Assembly: GCF_051900415.1 (NCBI RefSeq)
Contig: NZ_JBHZGL010000004.1
Span: forward strand, 186,001 to 250,000
DNA: 64,000 nt
Reading direction: 5' to 3'
Source: Frateuria_A sp051900415
GTDB lineage: Bacteria > Pseudomonadota > Gammaproteobacteria > Xanthomonadales > Rhodanobacteraceae
This document shows, in pieces, positions 24,569 to 33,898 of this stretch (position 1 is its first letter; each line of letters starts with the position of its first letter). The notes beneath the pieces were generated by a model that was not told where the DNA came from, did not search any database, and saw only the letters and a program-made list of their open reading frames with translations. The position numbers were made by a program, and so were the translations under genes.

Positions 24569-24600
24569 GAAGGGCCGCCGTTGCGCGGCCCTTCTTTTTT
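24569..24600 (+). terminator. Rho-independent terminator after pilA
   Basis: Stem AAGGGCCG / CGGCCCTT with a short loop, followed by CTTTTTT. It lies 24 bp after the pilA stop and ends 12 bp before the next gene, so downstream genes need read-through or their own promoter. Confidence 0.85.
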
Positions 24601-24611
24601 GGCGATGGACG

Positions 24612-26687
24612 ATGATGCGACATTTCCGCTCCGCTACCTTGCTGGCCATCGGCTGCATCGCCTGCCTGACCGCGCTCGCCTATCACCAGGGCCTGAACGG
24701 CGGTTTCCTGTTCGACGATTTCGCCAACCTTCCTGCGCTGGGCGAGACCGGTCCCGTTACCCACTGGGACACCTTCTGGCGCTATATCACCTCAGGCACT
24801 GCAGACCCGACAGGGCGGCCGCTGGCGCTGTTGTCGTTCCTGATGGACGCGCGCAACTGGCCTGCCGATCCTCGCGCGTTCAAGCGCACCAATCTCGCGC
24901 TCCATCTGGCGAACGGCCTGCTGCTTTTCTTTCTTCTGCGGCGCCTGGGCGGTTTCCTGGACGAAGGATCGGGGCGAAACCGGCAACGTACCGATTGGGC
25001 GGCAGCCCTCGGCGCGGGCATCTGGATGGCGCACCCGCTGCTGGTCTCGACGACGCTCTACATCGTCCAGCGCGAAGCGATGCTCCCTGCCACGTTCACC
25101 CTGCTCGGGCTGCTGGCGTGGCTTCGCGGTCGCCAGCAGATGTCAGAGGGCAAGCCATGGCGCGGCCTGGCCTGGGTTACGGCCGGGCTGGGCGCCTGCA
25201 CGACCTTGGCCGTCCTGAGCAAAGCCAATGGCATCCTGCTACCCGTGCTGGCGCTGACGCTGGAACTCGCTCTGGTGCGTCCCTGCGAGCGCGCGGCACG
25301 ACGAAACCCGCCACCCCGGGCATATGCCCGTGCCATGGCCGTGTTCGGCTGGCTGCCGGCGGCAATCGTCGCCGCCTATCTGGTGTTTGCAGGCTATAAA
25401 GGCCTGACCAACGGCATCTCCGACGCACGCCCCTGGACATTGGGTCAAAGGCTGCTCACCGAGCCGCGGGTTCTGCTCACCTACCTGCACATGCTCTGGT
25501 TGCCGACTCCGTTCACCGCGGGTCTGTTCAATGACCAGGTGAAGGCGTCGACCTCGCTGCTGCACCCCTGGACCACGCTGCCGTCGATCGCCCTCGTGCT
25601 TGGGTTGATCGCCGGCGCATGGCGCGGCAGGCGACGCTGGCCGACTTTTGCGGCAGCCGTGCTTTTCTATTTTGTCGGCCAGTCGATGGAATCGAGCACC
25701 ATCGCGCTGGAACTGTTCTTCGAACACCGTAACTACCTGCCCTCCCTGCTCATGTTCTGGCCGCTGGCATTGTGGCTATGCGATGCACCCCTGGCATTCG
25801 CCAGCGCTCAAGCCGGAAAGACCGGCCTCGCGTCGGCCGCTCCTGGCAAGCCGGGCCGCACATCCTGGCGCTTGCTCAAACACGTGTTGGCGGGGGGCAT
25901 CCTCGCCGGCCTGCTGGCGATGACCTGGTCGCGGGCCAATCTCTGGGGCAACACACATGACCAGGCGCTGCTGTGGGCGCGCCTGAACCCGACTTCTGCA
26001 CGAGCCCAGGCGTTCGCGGCACAGGCCGAACTTGCGGCCGGCCATCCCGAGCGCGCGATCAATCGCCTGGAACCGGCACTCAAACGCGCTCCGGGCGAAC
26101 TCCAACTGGCATTGAATCTGGTGGCTGCCCGCTGCACCGCGGGTGATCTCGATCGCACAACGCTTGCCGTCGCCGAACACGCATTGGCCACCGCCCGGGA
26201 TAGCGGCAGCCTGCTCGCCACCTGGTTCGAGCGCGCCATAAGGCAGGCCACCAGCAGCAGCCGGTGCGCCTCGCTGGACCTGGCGCAGATCGAAAGGTTG
26301 CTTTTGGCCGCCCAGCAAAACCCTCGGCTGGCCGACAATCCGGGGCGTCAGCAGGATATCGACTACCTGCGCGGCCGCATTGCGATCGAGCGAGACGACC
26401 CTGACCGGGCGCTGGCGCTGTTCAATGCAGGACTTCGCCAGCAGCCCCGGGAGAGCCTGGCCTTGAGCCAGGCGGCCGAACTCGGCTCTTCCGGCTTTCC
26501 CGCCCAGGGGCTCGCCCACCTGGCCTATTTTGAATCCCTTCCGCCAGCGCCGGAGGCAACCGGCATCAGCATGGCACGACTGCACGCGCGCTTGCTCGCC
26601 GGGCAGGAGTACTGGTCCAAGGAAATGGCCCGGCTGCGGGATACACTGCAACAGGACCTCCACGACAAACGCGCCTTTTCCGAATGA
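24612..26687 (+). CDS. GT-C-type membrane glycosyltransferase-like protein with TPR-like C-terminal half (first paralogue)
   Basis: 691 aa. About ten membrane segments in residues 1-455; the first periplasmic loop has the acidic GFLFDDFANL motif (Asp35-Asp36), followed by LALHLANGLLLFF, LYIVQREAML and LELFFEHRNYLPSL, which recall TMTC/PMT-like GT-C enzymes. Residues about 455-691 are soluble, Ala/Leu-rich and helical in TPR style (NPTSARAQAFAAQAELAAG, AINRLEPALKRAPGELQLAL). It begins 12 bp after the pilA terminator, so a pilin oligosaccharyltransferase of TfpW/TfpM type is a reasonable but untested idea. Its stop overlaps the next start by ATGA. Confidence 0.7.
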   Translation: MMRHFRSATLLAIGCIACLTALAYHQGLNGGFLFDDFANLPALGETGPVTHWDTFWRYITSGTADPTGRPLALLSFLMDARNWPADPRAFKRTNLALHLANGLLLFFLLRRLGGFLDEGSGRNRQRTDWAAALGAGIWMAHPLLVSTTLYIVQREAMLPATFTLLGLLAWLRGRQQMSEGKPWRGLAWVTAGLGACTTLAVLSKANGILLPVLALTLELALVRPCERAARRNPPPRAYARAMAVFGWLPAAIVAAYLVFAGYKGLTNGISDARPWTLGQRLLTEPRVLLTYLHMLWLPTPFTAGLFNDQVKASTSLLHPWTTLPSIALVLGLIAGAWRGRRRWPTFAAAVLFYFVGQSMESSTIALELFFEHRNYLPSLLMFWPLALWLCDAPLAFASAQAGKTGLASAAPGKPGRTSWRLLKHVLAGGILAGLLAMTWSRANLWGNTHDQALLWARLNPTSARAQAFAAQAELAAGHPERAINRLEPALKRAPGELQLALNLVAARCTAGDLDRTTLAVAEHALATARDSGSLLATWFERAIRQATSSSRCASLDLAQIERLLLAAQQNPRLADNPGRQQDIDYLRGRIAIERDDPDRALALFNAGLRQQPRESLALSQAAELGSSGFPAQGLAHLAYFESLPPAPEATGISMARLHARLLAGQEYWSKEMARLRDTLQQDLHDKRAFSE

Positions 26688-28666
26688 GCCGCTCTTTCCG
26701 CCTGTGTGACTTCAGCCCATGGCTGATGGCGATTGCATGCGCTGTGTGCATCGGAATCTACCTGCCTGGTTTGTCTGGTGCATTCCTGTTCGACGACTAC
26801 CCCAACATCGTCGACAACAACAACCTGCACATTACCGACGCACACCTGTCCAGCCTCGTTCGTGCCGCGCTGTCTTCGCCTGCGAGCGAGTTCAAGCGAC
26901 CGCTGGCCTCGCTGAGTTTCGCCGCCAACTACCTGGCGACTGGCCTGGCCCCCCTCGGCTGGAAGCTGACCAACCTCGCCATCCACCTTGCCAACGGGCT
27001 GCTGGTTTATCTGCTGGCGGCCGCACTGATCCGCGCATTGCCTGGAGCCGGCCCCGGACGCGCCGATCGAACCCGGATGGTGGCGGCTCTCATTGCCATG
27101 GGCTGGATGGTGCTCCCAATCAACCTCACTGCCGTGCTCTACATCGTCCAGCGCATGGAGAGCCTGGCCAACCTGTTTGTGCTGGCCGGCCTGATCGGAT
27201 ACGTCAAAGGTCGGCAACGCATGATGGCGGGCCAGCGCGGCATCTGGTTGTGCATTGCCAGCCTGCTGGTAGCGACAGCCATCGGCTTGCTTGCCAAGGA
27301 AACAGCGGTGATGTTGCCGCTGTACGCCTTCCTGATCGAGTGGATCGTCTTCCGCTTCGGCTCAGCCAACGGGGTACACAACGGAGGAAAGAAGCACCGC
27401 GGGCTCCAGGCGCTGTTCGCACTCGTGCTTGCGCTGCCCCTGCTGGTCGGCCTGGCCTGGCTGGCGCCGGGATTGCTCAGGGCTTCCACATGGGCGACTC
27501 GCGATTTCACGCTTGGCACCCGCCTGTTGAGCGAGGCGCGCATCGTTGCCGACTACGTCGCATGGACGCTGCTGCCCAACCCCGAGGCGCTGTCGTTCTA
27601 TCACGACGATTTCCGCGTCTCTACCGGCTTGCTCGCCCCTTGGTCCACGCTCGCCAGTATCGCGTTTCTTGCAGGACTGGTCGCTACCATCTGGTTTCAG
27701 CGCAAGCGTCGTCCGCTGGTTGCCCTCGGCCTTGCGCTCTACCTGGGCTGCCATCTGCTGACCGGCACCATCCTGCCGCTCGAGCTGATCTACGAGCATC
27801 GCAATTACTTCGCCAGTTTCGGCCTGCTGCTCGCAGTAGTTCCCTGGCTGGCGGCGCCCGCGCAGCAAACCTCGACAGAAGCCCCGTCCACGTTACCGGC
27901 CAGCATCCATCACCCCCTGCCCATGTCGCTGCCGCGCTACGTGGCACTCGGGGGCCTCATGCTGTTCTGGGCTGCGCAAACGGCGATGACCGCCTACGCC
28001 TGGGGCAACCCGTTGCGGCTGGCGCAGGATCTGGCTGGCCGTGCTCCGGACTCCCCTCGCGCCCAGTACGAACTGGGGCGCGCGTACATCATCTATTCGC
28101 ACTACGACCCGGATTCGGTCTTTACCCGCATGGCCTATGCGCCGCTGGAACGGGCCATGAAGCTGCCGGACAGCTCGATCCTGTCCGAGCAGGCCCTGAT
28201 CTTCTTCAACGCGCGCATACACCGGCCCATTGCCGACGCGTGGTGGGACAGCCTGATCGGCAAGCTCAAAGCGCGCAAGCCGGGAGTACAGGACGAAAGT
28301 TCGCTTGCCGCACTGACGCAATGCCAACGGGAAGGGCTGTGCGATCTATCGAAGCAGCGCATGCTCGAAGCCTTCCTTGCTGCGTTGTCGCATCCCAAGC
28401 CGAGCGCTCGGCTGCTGGCAAACTACGGCGACTATGCCTGGAATGTGCTCGGGGACCGCGAACTTGGCATTCGCATGGCCAAGGCGGCCAGCGCGGCCGA
28501 TCCCGCCGTTCCGGTCTACCACGTCACGCTGGCTCGGCAGGCGCTGGTACTGGGCCGCCTGGATGAGGTACGGCAACAGATCGACGTCCTGCGCCATCTG
28601 AACGTGGGTGGATCGCTGGATCCTGTCATCGCCGAACTGACGGCTCGGCTACCTGCTTATCATTGA
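26684..28666 (+). CDS. GT-C-type membrane glycosyltransferase-like protein with TPR-like C-terminal half (second paralogue)
   Basis: 660 aa, about ten membrane segments in residues 1-450 plus a helical soluble tail. It shares with its upstream neighbour the motifs AFLFDDYPNI (Asp37-Asp38), LAIHLANGLLVYLL, LYIVQRMESL, RQRM and LELIYEHRNYFASF, which marks the two as tandem duplicates that have diverged. The soluble part reads SPRAQYELGRAYIIY and SARLLANYGDYAW, again TPR-like. The ATGA overlap with the first paralogue and the adjacent aminotransferase suggest one transcript and linked function, perhaps with different acceptor or donor use. Confidence 0.7.
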   Translation: MSRSFRLCDFSPWLMAIACAVCIGIYLPGLSGAFLFDDYPNIVDNNNLHITDAHLSSLVRAALSSPASEFKRPLASLSFAANYLATGLAPLGWKLTNLAIHLANGLLVYLLAAALIRALPGAGPGRADRTRMVAALIAMGWMVLPINLTAVLYIVQRMESLANLFVLAGLIGYVKGRQRMMAGQRGIWLCIASLLVATAIGLLAKETAVMLPLYAFLIEWIVFRFGSANGVHNGGKKHRGLQALFALVLALPLLVGLAWLAPGLLRASTWATRDFTLGTRLLSEARIVADYVAWTLLPNPEALSFYHDDFRVSTGLLAPWSTLASIAFLAGLVATIWFQRKRRPLVALGLALYLGCHLLTGTILPLELIYEHRNYFASFGLLLAVVPWLAAPAQQTSTEAPSTLPASIHHPLPMSLPRYVALGGLMLFWAAQTAMTAYAWGNPLRLAQDLAGRAPDSPRAQYELGRAYIIYSHYDPDSVFTRMAYAPLERAMKLPDSSILSEQALIFFNARIHRPIADAWWDSLIGKLKARKPGVQDESSLAALTQCQREGLCDLSKQRMLEAFLAALSHPKPSARLLANYGDYAWNVLGDRELGIRMAKAASAADPAVPVYHVTLARQALVLGRLDEVRQQIDVLRHLNVGGSLDPVIAELTARLPAYH

Positions 28667-29869
28667 ATGCGTCCCCATTCGCCGGAATCGATCACTTTGA
28701 ACGTCAAACACATCGAACGATCCGCAGACCTGGCAATCAACGGCGCGCCTCCGGCCTTCGACGAACCCCTCCACGTCGGTCGACCGAACACCGGTGACCG
28801 CGCGCGCTTCCTCGAACTGGCCAACAAGATCCTAGACGAGCGCTGGCTCACCAACAACGGACCATTGGTCCGCGAGCTGGAATCGCGCATTGCCGAACGA
28901 CATCGGGTGCGCCATTGCATCGCGATGTGCAATGGCACCATCGCTCTGGAGATCGCCATTCGGGCAATGGGGCTGGAAGGCGAAGTCATCGTCCCAAGCT
29001 ATACCTTTGTCGCTACTGCGCACGCGCTCTACTGGCAAGGCATAACTCCCGTCTTTGCCGACATCGATCCAGTCACGCACAACCTCGACCCGCAAGCGGT
29101 ACGCCGCATGATTACTCCCCGCACCACCGGCATCATCGGGGTGCATTTGTGGGGCCGCCCGGCCCCTGTCGAGGCGCTGCAGGCGATTGCGGACGAGCAC
29201 GGCCTCAAGCTGATGTTTGACGCTGCCCACGCTTTTGACTGCAGCCATCAGGGTCGGAAGATCGGCGGTTTCGGCGCGTGCGAAGTGCTCAGCTTCCACG
29301 CGACCAAGGTCTTCAACACGTTCGAGGGTGGGGCTGTCCTCACGAACGACGACGAGCTGGCCGAAACCATGAAGCTGATGCGCAACTTCGGGTTCGCCGG
29401 CTATGACAACGTGGTCCACCCAGGCACCAACGGCAAACTGCCGGAAATCAACGCAGCCATGGGACTGGTGAATCTCGATGCCATGCCAGGGTTCGTCGAG
29501 GCAAACCGTCGTTGCTACCACGCTTATCGCGAGGCCTTGTCCGGCGTCGACGGGATCCGGGTGATCGATTACAACGAACTCGATGACCCCAACTACCAAT
29601 ATGTGGTCCTTGAGGTGGGCGACGATTTCCCGGGTGGCCGCGATGCGATCGTGGCGGCACTGCAAGCCGAGAACATCCTCGCCCGCAAGTATTTCTGGCC
29701 CGGCTGCCACAAAATGAAGCCCTACCGCGACCTCTTTCCTCACGCGGGTCTACTGCTGCCGCAAAGCGAGGACATCGCGGCGCGCATAGTCGTGCTGCCC
29801 ACCGGCATGAACCTGCCCGAACGCGCCATCGAAACCATCGGCAAGGTCATCCGCGCGGTACGAACATGA
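28667..29869 (+). CDS. DegT/DnrJ/EryC1/StrS-family sugar aminotransferase (PLP)
   Basis: 400 aa. PLP-binding Lys214 is in SFHATKVFNTFEGG, with Asp in LMFDAAHAFD and VIVPSYTFVATAHALYW for cofactor and substrate binding, as in nucleotide-sugar aminotransferases that make 3- or 4-amino-deoxysugars from keto-sugar nucleotides. It begins at ATG 28667, directly after the previous stop, and overlaps the WbqC-like gene by ATGA. The sugar product cannot be read from sequence; the neighbouring sulfotransferase, methyltransferase and WbqC suggest a decorated amino sugar. No dedicated 4,6-dehydratase is in the cluster, so its keto-sugar substrate must come from elsewhere. Confidence 0.88.
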   Translation: MRPHSPESITLNVKHIERSADLAINGAPPAFDEPLHVGRPNTGDRARFLELANKILDERWLTNNGPLVRELESRIAERHRVRHCIAMCNGTIALEIAIRAMGLEGEVIVPSYTFVATAHALYWQGITPVFADIDPVTHNLDPQAVRRMITPRTTGIIGVHLWGRPAPVEALQAIADEHGLKLMFDAAHAFDCSHQGRKIGGFGACEVLSFHATKVFNTFEGGAVLTNDDELAETMKLMRNFGFAGYDNVVHPGTNGKLPEINAAMGLVNLDAMPGFVEANRRCYHAYREALSGVDGIRVIDYNELDDPNYQYVVLEVGDDFPGGRDAIVAALQAENILARKYFWPGCHKMKPYRDLFPHAGLLLPQSEDIAARIVVLPTGMNLPERAIETIGKVIRAVRT

Positions 29870-30567
29870 AGGTAGGTATTCTTCAGCCGTACTTTTTTCC
29901 CTACATCGGCTATTTCCAGCTGATGGCCGCAGTGGACAAGTTGGTCTTTTTTGATGACGTCCAATACATCAAGGGCGGATGGATCAACCGCAACCTGGTC
30001 CGTCTCGGGAACGTTGCAAAGTGGCTTACGATGCCTGTCAAGAAGGCGCCCCTCGATACGGCGATCAAGGACCGTACCTACCTCCCTCGGGAATCAGGTG
30101 CGGACGAGCCATTGCTCGCCCTGATTGCGGCCTGCTATTCGAAAGCGCCACACTTTCATGAAGCCTTTCCTCTGGTTTGTGAGCTCATGGAGTCCGAGGA
30201 CCGTAACGTGTCCATCTTCAACGCCAACCTGCTTGTCCGGATAGCAAGGACGCTCGGCGCGAGGGGCGACTTCGTCTTTTCATCCGAACTGGAGCAAACG
30301 CCGGGCCTCAAGGGGCAACAGAGAGTAGTCGATATCTGCCAGCGGCTTGGTGCCACCCATTACATAAACCCGCCCGGAGGCGTCGACCTTTACGACCATG
30401 CGACATTCCGGGATCGCGATCTGACTCTGTCTTTCCTGCGGACCACGACCCCGCCTGCGCCCCTGCGCGATGGTTATCAGCATCTGTCGATCATCGATTG
30501 GCTGATGCAGGAAGGCGCGCGCGGTTGCGCAAGGCACATGGAAGAGTTCGAGCTCGTCGCAGGATGA
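29866..30567 (+). CDS. WbqC-like protein
   Basis: 233 aa. Matches the WbqC family through the N-terminal MKVGILQPYFFPYIGYFQL, FFDDVQYIKGGWINRN, and the later GATHYINPPGGVDLYD block. WbqC proteins are found in O-antigen and modified-sugar loci next to DegT aminotransferases and are believed to modify the amino sugar, possibly as acyl/aminoacyl transferases; the reaction is not firmly established. Codon and base use looks less GC-rich than the flanking core genes (runs such as TACTTTTTTCCC, GTCTTTTTTGAT), hinting at transfer. Overlaps both neighbours by ATGA. Confidence 0.82.
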   Translation: MKVGILQPYFFPYIGYFQLMAAVDKLVFFDDVQYIKGGWINRNLVRLGNVAKWLTMPVKKAPLDTAIKDRTYLPRESGADEPLLALIAACYSKAPHFHEAFPLVCELMESEDRNVSIFNANLLVRIARTLGARGDFVFSSELEQTPGLKGQQRVVDICQRLGATHYINPPGGVDLYDHATFRDRDLTLSFLRTTTPPAPLRDGYQHLSIIDWLMQEGARGCARHMEEFELVAG

Positions 30568-31379
30568 CCGAAACGCCCCATATCGTCGCAATCCATGGAG
30601 CGCCACGCTCGGGAACGAGCTGGCTGGGCCAGATTTTCAACAGCGCTCCGGACGTTGCCTATCGATACCAGCCATTTTTTTCCTATGCGTTCCGTGGCCG
30701 CATTGGAGAGAACGCGACCAAAGAAGAGCTGGAGGCCTTTTTCTCGGACCTCATGTCCAGCCAGGACGACTTCCTTCTCCAGTCGGGAAGCGCAAGTCTG
30801 GCGAACAAGAACCCCACGTTCCAGAAATCGAGCGCGTCCCATCTCGTCTACAAAGAAGTGCGGTTTCATCACCTCCTTCCTCATTTGATGCATCTTTCAC
30901 CACAGTTGAAAGCCATCGGCGTGGTGCGTGACCCGCGATCGGTGCTCGCGTCGTGGTTCCAGGCGCCGAGGGAATTCGACTCTGCATGGTCGCCGCAGCG
31001 CGAATGGCGTCATGCCCGACTCAAGAACAATGGGCTCGCGGAGAACTGGTACGGCTTTGAAAGGTGGAAGGAGCTATGTGCCCTCTTCCTCCATCTCTCC
31101 GGGCAATACCCGGAACGCTTCAGGATCGTGCAGTATGAGCGCTTGGTAGAAACCACCAAGACCGCAGTGGAGGAACTGTTCGGTTTCTGCGGCATAGCCG
31201 GAAACGCTCAGACCGATCGCTTTGTCCAGGAATCGACCTCCCGCGACGACGGCGATCCCTATGGCGTGTACCGAAAAAAGGTGGAAGGCAGAATCGAAAC
31301 CAAGCTGGACCCAGGGATCGAGCGCGAAGTGGTTGGCGAACTGAGGAACACCGCGCTGGAGAGATTCCTGGTCACATGA
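30564..31379 (+). CDS. PAPS-dependent sulfotransferase-like protein
   Basis: 271 aa. The P-loop-like 5'-PSB loop GAPRSGTSWL (about residues 12-21) and the 3'-PB region VVRDPRSVLASWF are the two signatures of PAPS-dependent sulfotransferases. QYERLVETTKTAVEELFGF is the typical C-terminal helix. It would transfer sulfate from PAPS to a sugar or protein hydroxyl. Its start overlaps the WbqC stop (ATGA), which ties it to the glycan operon. Bacterial sulfotransferases are not rare, but in this setting a sulfated surface glycan is suggested. A 109-bp gap precedes the FkbM gene. Confidence 0.82.
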   Translation: MTETPHIVAIHGAPRSGTSWLGQIFNSAPDVAYRYQPFFSYAFRGRIGENATKEELEAFFSDLMSSQDDFLLQSGSASLANKNPTFQKSSASHLVYKEVRFHHLLPHLMHLSPQLKAIGVVRDPRSVLASWFQAPREFDSAWSPQREWRHARLKNNGLAENWYGFERWKELCALFLHLSGQYPERFRIVQYERLVETTKTAVEELFGFCGIAGNAQTDRFVQESTSRDDGDPYGVYRKKVEGRIETKLDPGIEREVVGELRNTALERFLVT

Positions 31380-31488
31380 GGTTTCGGCCAGGCACTTCAA
31401 AGAACGGATGCCGTCAATACTGATCGGTTGACGCGCAGCCGAGGACATAGGCGCCATCGGAATCCGATGACGGGAAACCGCGAGCATC

Positions 31489-32625
31489 ATGAGCGAACAA
31501 GAACGTACGCATTGGCTGGACAGCCTGAGCTGGCAGGCGGATTTCCACCATAGGGCCGGTCGTGCCCGGCGCAAGGATCCCGAGTTCGAGTGGAAAGCCT
31601 ACGAGTCCAGCCCCAGCGGCCGGTTGCCGCGCGTGCGCCTGGCGGCCAAACACCTGTTGTTCCGGATGGGCATGAGGCCTGACCCACCGGTCTCGGTCCC
31701 CTGGCTCAGAACCAATGCAGAACCCTTGTGGGAGACCCGATCGCTGCTGGCGGACGACCTGAGCCGGCTGCTCTTCGACAGCGTACTGGTGCTGCGGATG
31801 ACCGGCCACAGAAACTTCTACTTTCCCCGGATCGACTTCGATGACCTGCTGCAGGTGATATCGGACGAACCGTTCGCGGAGAGCGGCTTCCCACGGGACT
31901 ACCTCGGCGTACCCCTCAGAGTGTTCCAGGCGCGCCTGGACCGTCCCACCGCGGAGCCGTTCAAGGTCATCACGCGCGCGATACAGCTACGTCTCATCAA
32001 CAGTTACCGGCAGTATCTGGTGCGCCGTGGCGGCCTCGACGTTTCACCCAGGACAGGCGAGATCGTCTATGACTGCGGCGCCTGCATCGGTGAGGTGTCT
32101 CTTCTTTTCGCTGCGATGGTCGCACCTGCGGGAGAGGTCCACCTGTTCGACCCGATGCCACTGCATGCCCGCTTCTGCGAGCTTCAGGCCAGCCTCAATC
32201 CGGCAATCGCGCACACATTGCACGTGAACACACTGGCCGTCGGCGACCAGACGCACGCAGCGCGTGCGCCACTCGCCGCGCAGGGCCGCATCATTCCCGG
32301 AGCCATCAGCACTGCCGACTTTGCCTGCACACGGCTGGACGACTATGCGGCGTCCCACCGCCACAAAGTGGACTTCATCAAAATGGATATCGAGGGCCAG
32401 GAACGGGAAGCGATCGATGGCGCCGCCGGCATCATCTCCGAGATGCGTCCGAGACTGGCTATTTCCGGTTACCACAAGCCAGAGGACCTCTGGGTGCTCC
32501 CGATGCGGATACGCGAACTGAATCCGAATTACCGGATTTTTTTCGGCCACCACACCCCTGTGAGCTGGGAATCCGTGTTCTATGCGGTCGATGCGGACGG
32601 TGGCCCGGGGCAAGCGCCGGCATGA
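31489..32625 (+). CDS. FkbM family methyltransferase
   Basis: 378 aa. SAM-binding motif I is IVYDCGACIGEVSLLF (about residues 192-207), with the FkbM-type FDPMPLH acidic loop, and the later VDFIKMDIEGQEREA (about 298-312) is diagnostic of the family. The first 180 residues are an extra domain I cannot identify. FkbM enzymes O-methylate sugars or polyketides. ATG 31489 is the most upstream reasonable start. It converges on the flippase gene, whose stop is 1 bp away, so the plus- and minus-strand glycan sets meet here. Confidence 0.85.
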   Translation: MSEQERTHWLDSLSWQADFHHRAGRARRKDPEFEWKAYESSPSGRLPRVRLAAKHLLFRMGMRPDPPVSVPWLRTNAEPLWETRSLLADDLSRLLFDSVLVLRMTGHRNFYFPRIDFDDLLQVISDEPFAESGFPRDYLGVPLRVFQARLDRPTAEPFKVITRAIQLRLINSYRQYLVRRGGLDVSPRTGEIVYDCGACIGEVSLLFAAMVAPAGEVHLFDPMPLHARFCELQASLNPAIAHTLHVNTLAVGDQTHAARAPLAAQGRIIPGAISTADFACTRLDDYAASHRHKVDFIKMDIEGQEREAIDGAAGIISEMRPRLAISGYHKPEDLWVLPMRIRELNPNYRIFFGHHTPVSWESVFYAVDADGGPGQAPA

Positions 32626-32626
32626 T

Positions 32627-33898
32627 TCAACCGTGGCGCGTCTGCGCCGTCCGCCGCAAAGTAAAAGCCCAGCAACCGATCGCCATGAGCGCTTCGGCCG
32701 TGAGCAACCCGGCAACGGCGCCCTCACCACCTATTCGAGGTGCAAGCCATACGGTCACGAGCACGACGACCAGCAGGCCACCCACCTCGATTGCCATGCG
32801 AAGGTATTTGCCTCCTGCCGCGAGCAGGGCATTGGCCCCGGTCAGGTGCAAAGCAGCAAGCGGCACCCAGGCCGACAGCAACAGGACGTAGCGGGACGAG
32901 CCGGCATAGTCCGCGCCGAAAACCACCGGCATGAGCGTCGCGAAGACACCTGCCGCCGCGGCACCCAGCACGGAATAGCCCATCGCGGCAAACACGACGG
33001 CGCGCACTACCCGAAAGAAGTCTCCTGAGAACCGGGCTGCAAACAGGCGCGGCAGCGCATTGCTCAGCAAGGCGTTGATCGGCAGCACCAATACCGAAAC
33101 CACTCGGTAGGCGGCAGTGTAGACACCGGCGGGACCGGCGCCGAGCAACTGAAGAATCAACACCTTGTCGACTTCGGCATAGGATGTCCCTGCCCAGGCC
33201 CCCAGCGCATAAGGAGCACCTTCGCGAGCCAGCATCCATCTGCCGGGAGCGCCATCAGCCGGCTCGCCTGCGGCGAACGCACCCGCCGCCGTCTTCGTGA
33301 AAGCCACAGCCCAGGTCGACGCCACGAACGTGCCCAGGCAATGGGTCACCACCAGCATGGGCACGCTTGGTCCCGCACTCGCCAGCAGCAAGCCGATTGC
33401 GCCCAGGAGCCGCGACAGGGGCACGATGATTACGGAGATCGTGGCCAGCCCAACGCGTCCCTGAGCCAGTAACGCCGCCGTAGACGTATAGACGAGCGGC
33501 AGCGCCAGCAACTCCGCCGCGGCCAGCAGTGCCATATCCAGCATCGGCAACCGGACGGGCAGGAAAAGTGCCGCGAGTGCCAGCACCACCAATGCGACGA
33601 CGAGGCCGGACAGTGCGGATTGTGTGGCAACCCGCGACCATAGTTGCTTTGGGTCGCCCGACCGCTTCATCAGCCGCTCGGTAAAAACCAGGCCCATGCC
33701 GCCGGTAGCCAGCGGAGCGAAGACGACGGTCGCAGCCACCGAGCCGGCGAAGAGACCGTAGCCTTCGGCTCCCAGCCAGCGCGAGAGGATGACCAGATAA
33801 CCCGCCTGTAACACCGCTCGCGTTACCAGCCCGAAAGTGCTGATCAACGTGCCGCGCCCTAGGGCCCCCACAGGAACCCGGGGTAGTTGCAATCTCAC
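32627..33898 (-). CDS. Wzx-like polysaccharide flippase (MATE-like/MVF superfamily)
   Basis: 423 aa. About twelve hydrophobic segments with the RGTLISTFGLVTRAVLQAGY N-terminus and YAEVDKVLILQLLGAGPAGVY motif of polysaccharide biosynthesis proteins (RfbX/Wzx). Such proteins flip undecaprenyl-linked oligosaccharides across the inner membrane. It overlaps the upstream GT2 gene by 4 bp (33895-33898), so it is last of a minus-strand operon: GT2, 2-epimerase-like, GT2, flippase. No wzy polymerase or ligase is visible in the window, so the glycan may be transferred directly by a membrane GT-C protein instead. Confidence 0.8.
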   Translation of the reverse strand: MRLQLPRVPVGALGRGTLISTFGLVTRAVLQAGYLVILSRWLGAEGYGLFAGSVAATVVFAPLATGGMGLVFTERLMKRSGDPKQLWSRVATQSALSGLVVALVVLALAALFLPVRLPMLDMALLAAAELLALPLVYTSTAALLAQGRVGLATISVIIVPLSRLLGAIGLLLASAGPSVPMLVVTHCLGTFVASTWAVAFTKTAAGAFAAGEPADGAPGRWMLAREGAPYALGAWAGTSYAEVDKVLILQLLGAGPAGVYTAAYRVVSVLVLPINALLSNALPRLFAARFSGDFFRVVRAVVFAAMGYSVLGAAAAGVFATLMPVVFGADYAGSSRYVLLLSAWVPLAALHLTGANALLAAGGKYLRMAIEVGGLLVVVLVTVWLAPRIGGEGAVAGLLTAEALMAIGCWAFTLRRTAQTRHG

